A stretch of 64,000 bases of DNA. It comes from Mycobacterium sp. GTDB lineage: Bacteria > Actinomycetota > Actinomycetes > Mycobacteriales > Mycobacteriaceae. This document shows positions 58,251-64,000 of this stretch, in pieces. The notes beneath the pieces are model-generated. The model saw only the letters and a program-made list of their open reading frames with translations. It ran no database searches and had not been told where the DNA came from. Made by a program: the position numbers and the translations under genes. Position 1 is the first letter of the stretch. Each line of letters begins with the position of its first letter. The stretch spans positions 1-64,000 of the forward strand of contig JACPVR010000019.1 in assembly GCA_016197405.1 (NCBI GenBank). The letters are read 5' to 3'.

Positions 58251-60221
58251 ATGACTACCACCGCTGAGCACCTCCGCAACGCTCTCGACGGCCGTTGGCG
58301 AGACGTGAAGAACCGGGTCCGCACCGAGCTCTCGTCCGATGTATTCAAACCGCACTACACCCCCAATACCGTCATCGCCCGCACCAAGGTGGCAGAGCAG
58401 CTCAAGCGGATGGCCGCCGAGGGTGCCGCCGAGGACGGATTCAAGAAGGAGCACGGCGGCACCGGTGACGTCGGCGCCGCCGTCACCCAGATCGAGATGC
58501 TGGCCATGAGTGACCTCTCGCTGATGGTCAAGGCCGGCGTGCAGTGGGGGCTGTTCGGCGGAGCGATCGAGAACCTCGGCACCGAACGACACCACCAGGC
58601 CTATGTCCGCAAGATCATCGACCTCGAACTGCTGGGCTGTTTCGCCATGACCGAAACCGGCCACGGCAGTGACGTGCAGTCGTTGGAGACCACGGCCAGC
58701 TACGACCCGGGCACCGAAGAGTTCGTCATCAACTCCCCCACCCCGTCCTCACGCAAGGACTACATCGGCGGCGCCGCCCAGACCGCCCGGGTGGCAGCCG
58801 TATTCGCCCAACTCATCACCGGCGGCAAAGGCCACGGCGTGCACTGCTTCGTCGTCCCGATCCGGGATGACGAGGGCAACGATCTGCCGGGCGTGACGAC
58901 ATCGGACTGCCACTACAAAGGTGGGCTGCCCGGCGTCGACAACGGGCGCATCATGTTCGACCACGTGCGCATCCCCCGGGAGAACCTGCTCAACAAGTAC
59001 GCCGACGTCGCACCCGACGGCACCTACACCTCGCCGATCGAGAACCCCAACCGCCGGTTCTTCACCATGCTGGGCACGCTGATCCGCGGCCGCGTCACGG
59101 TGGGCGGCAGTGCCGGCGCCGCGGCGCGCGTCGCACTGGACATCGCCACCCGATATGCGCTGGAGCGCAAGCAGTTCAGCGCGCCCGACGGTGACGGCGA
59201 GATCGTCATCATGGATTACCTGGTGCACCAGCGCCGCCTGCTGCCGCTGATCGCCCGGTCCTACGCCCTGCAGTTCGCGCAGAACGAGCTGGTGGCCCGC
59301 TGCCACGAACTGCAGACCGCCGACGACCCCGATCCCGAGGACCAGCGCGAGCTGGAGTCCCGCGCGGCAGGCCTCAAGGCTGCCAACACCTGGCACGCCA
59401 CCCGCGCCATCCAGGAGGCCCGTGAGGCCTGCGGCGGCGCCGGGTACCTGGCCGAGAACCGGCTGATCGCGCTGAAAGCCGACACCGACGTCTTCACGAC
59501 CTTCGAGGGCGACAACCACGTGCTGACCCAGCTGGTCGCCAAGGAGCTGCTGACGGCCTACGCAGACGACATCAAGGGCATGAGCCCCGTCGAGTGGGTG
59601 CGGTTCGCGGCCAACTTCGCCGGCGAACGGGTTCTCAAACGCACTGCCGCCCAGACGATCATGCAGACCGTCCTGGACACCCGTCAGGACAACGAGGAGG
59701 AAGGCAGCCTCTTCAACCGCGGTACACAGGTCAAGATGTTCGAGGACCGCGAGGAGTACATGCTGTCCTCGGTCGCACGCAGGCTGCAGGCCAACGCCAA
59801 GGAGATGTCGGCCTTCGACGCGTTCAACTCGGTGCAGGACCACGTGCTGCACACCGCGCTCGCGCATATCGACCGCATCATCCTGGAGGCGTTCGTCGCC
59901 GGTATCGACAACTGCGAGGACGCCAAGGCGCGCGAGATCCTCGGCATGGTCTGCGACCTGTACGCGCTGAGCGTCATCGAAGGCGACAAGGCGTGGTTCG
60001 TCGAGCACCGGTTCCTCTCGACCGAACGCGCCAAGGCCGTCACCCGCGGTATCAACGACCGGTGCCGCCGCCTGCGGCCCTACACCGAGATGCTCGTCGA
60101 CGGGTTCGGGATCCCCGAGCAGCTGCGCTACGCCGAGATGCTGCACCCCGAACACATCGCCGACGCAGGTGAGCACCGGCAGCAGGACGCTGTCAGTTCG
60201 GGCACCATCGAGCCGAAGTAA
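58251..60221 (+). CDS. Acyl-CoA dehydrogenase/oxidase (FadE, ACOX-like)
   Basis: A 656-aa flavoenzyme of the acyl-CoA oxidase/dehydrogenase superfamily, longer than usual FadE proteins (about 400 aa) by a C-terminal helical domain. The FAD/substrate segment GCFAMTETGHGSDVQSLETTA is near residues 125-145; ALERKQFSAPDGDGE near 305; the catalytic Glu lies in FTTFEGDNHVLTQLVAKELL near 418, the position used by acyl-CoA oxidases. The acyl-CoA substrate is oxidised to the trans-2-enoyl-CoA; electrons may go to oxygen or an electron-transfer flavoprotein. ATG 58251 begins the conserved part; a longer frame upstream overlaps the divergent lipoprotein gene. Followed at 101 bp by tRNA-Asn. Confidence 0.88.
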   Translation: MTTTAEHLRNALDGRWRDVKNRVRTELSSDVFKPHYTPNTVIARTKVAEQLKRMAAEGAAEDGFKKEHGGTGDVGAAVTQIEMLAMSDLSLMVKAGVQWGLFGGAIENLGTERHHQAYVRKIIDLELLGCFAMTETGHGSDVQSLETTASYDPGTEEFVINSPTPSSRKDYIGGAAQTARVAAVFAQLITGGKGHGVHCFVVPIRDDEGNDLPGVTTSDCHYKGGLPGVDNGRIMFDHVRIPRENLLNKYADVAPDGTYTSPIENPNRRFFTMLGTLIRGRVTVGGSAGAAARVALDIATRYALERKQFSAPDGDGEIVIMDYLVHQRRLLPLIARSYALQFAQNELVARCHELQTADDPDPEDQRELESRAAGLKAANTWHATRAIQEAREACGGAGYLAENRLIALKADTDVFTTFEGDNHVLTQLVAKELLTAYADDIKGMSPVEWVRFAANFAGERVLKRTAAQTIMQTVLDTRQDNEEEGSLFNRGTQVKMFEDREEYMLSSVARRLQANAKEMSAFDAFNSVQDHVLHTALAHIDRIILEAFVAGIDNCEDAKAREILGMVCDLYALSVIEGDKAWFVEHRFLSTERAKAVTRGINDRCRRLRPYTEMLVDGFGIPEQLRYAEMLHPEHIADAGEHRQQDAVSSGTIEPK

Positions 60222-60321
60222 CGACGCCGGCGGCCCCGTGTGAGCAGGCGATTCTGGCTTGCGGCACGGGGTACGCTAAAGTCATCCCTCGGTTCGCGGG
60301 CAGCAGTTCGCGAGAGGGCAA

Positions 60322-60394
60322 TCCCCTGTAGCTCAATTGGCAGAGCTCCCGACTGTTAATCGGGCGGTTGATGGTTCGAGTCCATCCGGGGGAG
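60322..60394 (+). tRNA. tRNA-Asn (GTT)
   Basis: Complete 73-nt cloverleaf: acceptor TCCCCTG with CGGGGGA (one T-G pair), discriminator G; D-arm TAGCTCAATTGGCAGAGC; anticodon loop CTGTTAA with GTT; T-arm GATGG-TTCGAGT-CCATC. No encoded CCA. In M. tuberculosis asnT likewise lies just before dnaG. Confidence 0.95.
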
Positions 60395-60422
60395 CAAGAA
60401 CTTCTCGATCGGAAAGGCGCTT

Positions 60423-60662
60423 GTGTTCCGCGTTCTCGTTGTTCTCGGGGTCGGCTACGTGCTGGGCGCCAAGGCCGGACGCAAGCGCTACGAGCAGATT
60501 GCGGGCACCGCGCGGGCCGTCACACAGAGTCCCGCCGCCAAGACCGTCATCGAAGCGGGACGGCGCAAGATCGCCGACAAGGTCTCCCCGGACCCCGCCC
60601 TGGTGGAACTCACCGAGATCGACGACCAGACGGTCGTCATAGAACCGCGCAAGGCGGAGTAG
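60423..60662 (+). CDS. Small YtxH-like protein, 79 aa
   Basis: A short protein with an N-terminal hydrophobic stretch (RVLVVLGVGYVLGAKAGRKR), typical of YtxH-like proteins: a glycine-rich membrane-insertion segment with VLGAKAGRKRYEQI, then an amphipathic helix (TARAVTQSPAAKTVIEAGRR) and an acidic tail. The GTG 60423 has GGAAAGG upstream. It lies between tRNA-Asn and dnaG, as does Rv2342 in M. tuberculosis (from memory), so it is probably a conserved core gene. Function unknown; such proteins are associated with membrane stress or the general stress response. Confidence 0.75.
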   Translation: MFRVLVVLGVGYVLGAKAGRKRYEQIAGTARAVTQSPAAKTVIEAGRRKIADKVSPDPALVELTEIDDQTVVIEPRKAE

Positions 60663-60671
60663 CCGACAGGC

Positions 60672-60944
60672 TCAGTTGAACGAGCCGTTGTGTCCCTGGC
60701 TGACGTCGGCGACCGGGCCGTTCACCGTCACCGGGACGCCGTTGAGAACCGACTGCGAGCCACCCGACATCGACCACGAGATGCACTTGCCGTTGATGCT
60801 GGTGCCGATCCACGCCAAGCAGCGGCCCTCGGCCTGCGTGCCGGCCTCCGGCGCGCTCAGCGCCGCCACCGCCGGTGCCGCAACCACCGCGACCGCGAAC
60901 GAGCCGACGACGACCGCGCGCCTGATCAGGTGCTTGGATGCCAT
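60672..60944 (-). CDS. Small secreted protein, 90 aa
   Basis: ATG 60944 starts a clear Sec signal: HLIRRAVVVGSFAVAVVAAP, cleavage probably after AVAALSA. The mature part has two Cys that can form a disulfide (RCLAWIGTSINGKCISWS) and a short Gly/Asn-rich tail (ADVSQGHNGSFN). It resembles small secreted mycobacterial proteins of the CLAWIG type (DUF7155-like); this is a recollection, not an established assignment. It lies on the strand opposite to the YtxH-like gene, 9 bp convergent, and is separated from dnaG by 56 bp in the same orientation downstream of it. Function unknown. Confidence 0.7.
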   Translation of the reverse strand: MASKHLIRRAVVVGSFAVAVVAAPAVAALSAPEAGTQAEGRCLAWIGTSINGKCISWSMSGGSQSVLNGVPVTVNGPVADVSQGHNGSFN

Positions 60945-61000
60945 GAAAATGCGCCCTTCGTTCGATGCCCGACCGACCCAGACTAACTTCCGGGACCGGG

Positions 61001-62902
61001 TTATGCAGTAGGACCCTCACCGCTGGCTTGCAGCAACAGACTCTTGCGGTAGGTCTCAAGCGCGATCAGATCACCGAACAGGGCGTGATACTCCTCCCCC
61101 TGTTCCACCGGCGACATGCGCTGCAGCTTGGACTTCACCTCGGCGACCTGGCGGCCCACCCACACCTCTTGCAGCCGGGCCAGCACACCGGCGATGTAGC
61201 GCGGAAGGTGCTCCTCGTCCTCCACCCGGATCGCCTCCACGCCCAGCTGGCTGACCAGTGAGCTCTCACCGGGATCGGAGAGCTGCTGGCGGACCATGTC
61301 GATCCACTGACCGCCGCTGATCCCGGTGGAGGTGCCCCCGGCGCCGGAGATGGCGGCGCGGACCGCGGCATAGAGCGGGTGGGTGAAACTCTCGGTCGTC
61401 AGAGAGTCGAAGACCGGGCCGGCCAGCGCGGGATATTGCAGCGCCGCCTTGAGCGCCTCACGTTGCGGCCACAGCGTCGGATCGCGCGGGTCCGGCCCGC
61501 GGGTCGGCGTCGGCGCCGAGGACGGGGCTCCGGCGGGCTGGCGCCTGCCGTTGCCGGGCGCCGCACCACCCTTGGCGGTCTCGCGGACCCGGCGCAGCAC
61601 CTGGGCGACATCGTCCCAGCCCACCCAGCCGGCGAGCTGGCGGGCGTACTCGTCGCGCAGCGTGGGGTCCTTGATCTTGGCCACCATGGGCACACACCGG
61701 CGCAGCGCGGCGACGCGACCCTCGGCGGTGTCTAAGTCGATCTCGGCCAGCGCGGTGCGGATGGCGAACTCGAAAAGCGGGCTGCGCCGCGCCACCAGGT
61801 CACGCAGCGCGCCGTCGCCGGACTTCAGCCGCAGATCGCACGGATCCATACCGTCGGTGGCCACCGCGACGAACGACTGCCCCGCGAGATTCTGCTCACC
61901 CTCGAAGGCCTTGATGGCCGCGGCCCGTCCGGCGGCGTCACCGTCGAAGACGTAGATGAGCTCCCCGCGGAAGAAGTTGTCGTCCATCATCAGCCGGCGC
62001 AGCATCGACAGGTGCTCGTCGCCGAAGGCGGTGCCACACGAGGCCACCGCGGTGGTCACACCGGCCAGATGCATCGCCATGACGTCGGTGTAGCCCTCCA
62101 CGACGACGGCCTGATGCCCCTTGGCGATATCGCGTTTGGCCAGATCGATGCCGAAAAGCACGTGAGACTTCTTGTACAGCACCGTTTCCGGGGTGTTGAC
62201 GTACTTTGCCGTCATCGGGTCGTCGTCGAAGATGCGCCGGGCACCGAACCCGATGACCTCACCGGACGCGCCGCGGATGGGCCATAGCAACCGCCGCATG
62301 AACCGGTCGATGGGACCGCGTTTGCCCTCCCTGGACAACCCGGCGGCTTCCAGCTCCTTGAACTCGAAACCCTTGCGCAGCAGGTGTTTCGTCAGGGTGT
62401 CCCAGCCCGACGGGGCCCACCCGCACCCGAACATCCGGGCCGCGGCGGCATCGAAGTTGCGCTCGGTCAGATACTGCCTGCCGGGAGCGGCTTCCTCGGA
62501 TTCCAGCTGCTGGGCGTAGAACTCCTGCGCGGCGGCGTTGGCGGCGATCAACCGGCTGCGGCCGCCACGGTCGCGCTGCACATTGGTCGCCGATGCGCCG
62601 GTGTAGGTGACGGTGTAGCCGATGCGATCGGCGAGCATCTCGATGGCCTCGACGAAGCTGATGTGCTCCATCTTCTGCAAGAAGGCGTAGACGTCGCCGC
62701 CCTCACCGCAGCCGAAGCAGTGGAAGTGGCCGTGGTTGGGGCGGACGTGGAAGGACGGGGACTTCTCGTCGTGGAACGGGCACAGCCCCTTCAACGAGTC
62801 CGCGCCGGCGCGGCGCAGCTGCACGTAGTCGCCGACGACGTCCTCGATGCGGACCCGTTCACGAATGGCCGCGATATCGCGATCAGGGATACGGCCGGCC
62901 AT
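61001..62902 (-). CDS. dnaG: DNA primase
   Basis: A 633-aa replicative primase. The N-terminal zinc-binding domain has Cys41, His44, Cys62 and Cys65 (CPFHDEKSPSF...HCFGCG). The RNA polymerase core holds the TOPRIM residues: the Glu in VVVEGYTDVMAMHLAGV, and the DxD-type site in VFDGDAAGRAAA. A Pro/Gly-rich linker (around residue 450) leads to the C-terminal helicase-binding domain (about 500-633). It makes RNA primers on the lagging strand. ATG 62902 is the normal start; dgt ends 4 bp upstream and is transcribed with it. Order dgt-dnaG matches other mycobacteria. Confidence 0.95.
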   Translation of the reverse strand: MAGRIPDRDIAAIRERVRIEDVVGDYVQLRRAGADSLKGLCPFHDEKSPSFHVRPNHGHFHCFGCGEGGDVYAFLQKMEHISFVEAIEMLADRIGYTVTYTGASATNVQRDRGGRSRLIAANAAAQEFYAQQLESEEAAPGRQYLTERNFDAAAARMFGCGWAPSGWDTLTKHLLRKGFEFKELEAAGLSREGKRGPIDRFMRRLLWPIRGASGEVIGFGARRIFDDDPMTAKYVNTPETVLYKKSHVLFGIDLAKRDIAKGHQAVVVEGYTDVMAMHLAGVTTAVASCGTAFGDEHLSMLRRLMMDDNFFRGELIYVFDGDAAGRAAAIKAFEGEQNLAGQSFVAVATDGMDPCDLRLKSGDGALRDLVARRSPLFEFAIRTALAEIDLDTAEGRVAALRRCVPMVAKIKDPTLRDEYARQLAGWVGWDDVAQVLRRVRETAKGGAAPGNGRRQPAGAPSSAPTPTRGPDPRDPTLWPQREALKAALQYPALAGPVFDSLTTESFTHPLYAAVRAAISGAGGTSTGISGGQWIDMVRQQLSDPGESSLVSQLGVEAIRVEDEEHLPRYIAGVLARLQEVWVGRQVAEVKSKLQRMSPVEQGEEYHALFGDLIALETYRKSLLLQASGEGPTA

Positions 62903-62906
62903 CGGA

Positions 62907-64000
62907 TCAGTCTAAGCGGGTCGTCGACAGAGATCGTGTCGCCAGGACGCGCTCCAGGCGGGTCTCGGTGTACGACGCGATCTGGTCGATGACCACCCGG
63001 AGCCGGGCGCCGTCGTCGGTCGCGGCGATGAACTCCGGCGCCAGCAGCGGGTCCAGGCTGCCCGGCGCCCCGGCCAACAGCAGCTCGGCCACCTCGCCGA
63101 TGCGGGCGCGTTGTTCGGCCTGGATCTGCAGATGCGCCGGGTCGGACATGATGAACTGCAGCGCAAGCGTCTTGAGCACCGCCACCTCGGCGCGAACCAC
63201 CGGTGGCACCGCCAGGTCGGCGTCATACCGACGCAGGGGTTTGGGTCCGGCTTCGTCGCGGGTGGCCACGATCGCGGCGTTGGCGAATCGGCCGACCAGC
63301 TCGCTGGTGAGCCGCTTGAGGGCTCCCGATGCGCCCAGCGTGCCGTCGAACTTGCCGACGGCGGCGACCACCGGCATCGTCGAGAGGCGCTGCGCGGCGG
63401 CGAACAGGTCGTCATAGTCCGCGCCGTGTGACCCGCTGCCGAGCCGGGCCAGTGCGGATGCCGCGTCGTCGTCGGCCAGCACCCGCAGGTCGATACGCCC
63501 GGAGATGACACCGTCCTCGACATCGTGCACCGAGTACGCGACGTCATCGGCCCAGTCCATCACCTGGGCCTCCAGGCAGGGCCAGGCCGACGGCGCACCG
63601 GCACGAACCCACAGGGCGGCAGGCATATCGTCGGCGTAGAAGCCGAACTTGACCGGTCCGGTGCGGTTCGGTTCCCGCGGCCACGGATACTTGGTGACGG
63701 CATCGAGTGCCGCCCGGGTCAGGTTCAGCCCCGCCGAATGCCCTTGTTCGTCAATGACTTTGGGCTCCAGCCGGGTGAGGATCCGGAAGTTCTGCGCATT
63801 GCCCTCGAAACCGCCGTGGGTGGCCGCGAGCTCGTTGAGGGCGCGCTCGCCGTTGTGCCCGTACGGCGGATGCCCGATATCGTGCGCCAGCCCGGCCAGG
63901 TCGACCAGATCCGGATCGCAGCCCAGCCCGATCGCCATGCCCCGACCGATCTGGGCCACCTCGAGTGAGTGGGTCAGCCGGGTGCGCGGGGTGTCACTGT
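62907..64000 (-). CDS. dgt: dGTPase-like HD-domain triphosphohydrolase, 5' part outside the window
   Basis: The C-terminal 364 codons of a deoxyguanosine triphosphate triphosphohydrolase-like protein; the gene continues beyond the window. The visible start of the HD domain reads [19 protein letters not shown] at the very edge, followed by [19 protein letters not shown] with the metal-binding His-Asp pair, and further [18 protein letters not shown] with the last Asp ligand. Such enzymes cleave dNTPs to the nucleoside and tripolyphosphate and help balance dNTP pools. The dnaG gene starts 4 bp downstream, so the two are co-transcribed. Confidence 0.92.
   Translation of the reverse strand, partial: SDTPRTRLTHSLEVAQIGRGMAIGLGCDPDLVDLAGLAHDIGHPPYGHNGERALNELAATHGGFEGNAQNFRILTRLEPKVIDEQGHSAGLNLTRAALDAVTKYPWPREPNRTGPVKFGFYADDMPAALWVRAGAPSAWPCLEAQVMDWADDVAYSVHDVEDGVISGRIDLRVLADDDAASALARLGSGSHGADYDDLFAAAQRLSTMPVVAAVGKFDGTLGASGALKRLTSELVGRFANAAIVATRDEAGPKPLRRYDADLAVPPVVRAEVAVLKTLALQFIMSDPAHLQIQAEQRARIGEVAELLLAGAPGSLDPLLAPEFIAATDDGARLRVVIDQIASYTETRLERVLATRSLSTTRLD

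Noticed and set aside
60672-60944. Antisense extension of the YtxH-like gene region
   Set aside because: The minus-strand frame has a clear signal peptide and Cys pair and is kept as a separate gene; the overlapping plus-strand frames lack features.

Overview
The window is chromosomal DNA from a high-GC actinobacterium, almost certainly a fast-growing Mycobacterium (Mycolicibacterium type). Evidence: an MmpS/MmpL pair beside a wax-ester-synthase-type acyltransferase, a DUF4185 (arabinanase-family) secreted protein, many GTG starts, and a right end (ABC/ECF transporter, MarR regulator, tRNA-Asn, dnaG, dgt) whose order I recall from the Rv2325c-Rv2344c part of M. tuberculosis. The left two thirds look accessory; the right third is largely core.

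Region by region. 1-8.1 kb: a tightly coupled catabolic operon (P450, AhpD-like protein, GMC oxidoreductase, unknown 144-aa protein, VOC-fold dioxygenase, FAH-family hydrolase, exported protein). Five of its six junctions are 4-bp ATGA/GTGA overlaps. A second exported protein faces it, with a divergent TetR gene and a palindromic site. 9-14.3 kb: SARP-ATPase regulator, secreted glycosidase and a flavin/F420-type oxidoreductase. 14.4-20.8 kb: a six-gene carbohydrate operon (permease, ROK regulator, NagB-like isomerase, PfkB kinase, mutarotase, AraD-type aldolase/epimerase) behind a dyad that is a likely ROK operator. 20.9-23.3 kb: a histone-H1-like/J-domain fusion, a frameshifted MFS gene and a decayed TAP-type hydrolase. 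23.3-28.7 kb: mmpS-mmpL-acyltransferase operon with a divergent TetR gene. 28.7-31.4 kb: TetR, quinone reductase with tandem palindromic operators, FCD-type GntR and tRNA-Met. 31.4-36.2 kb: a 31-aa leader ORF coupled to the DUF4185 gene, a small lipoprotein, threonine aldolase and a carboxymuconolactone-decarboxylase-like protein. 36.2-43.1 kb: sulfatase, double-domain AsnC regulator and a divergent operon of a 57-aa ORF (probable permease remnant), agmatinase-family ureohydrolase, ThDP enzyme and Na+/solute symporter. 43.1-44.6 kb: a HEPN/RES NAD-consuming toxin-like gene bracketed by two 71-bp near-identical repeats, with a third, diverged inverted copy next to it. 44.6-53 kb: TldE/TldD, POT peptide transporter, GreA-like factor, D-amino-acid dehydrogenase and PucR regulator. 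52.4-64 kb: ECF transporter (EcfT plus a membrane-ATPase-ATPase fusion), MarR with a 19-bp palindrome and MFS exporter, phytase-like lipoprotein, acyl-CoA oxidase-type FadE, tRNA-Asn, two small proteins, dnaG and the 3' part of dgt.

How they work together: most clusters are self-contained transcription units with a local regulator and a visible operator. The most unusual items are the RES gene framed by structured repeats, the NagB-like operon with an altered catalytic residue, the uncharacterised oxidative operon at the left end, the H1-like/J-domain fusion and the leader ORF coupled to the DUF4185 gene. No CRISPR array, transposase gene, prophage or rRNA operon was seen.
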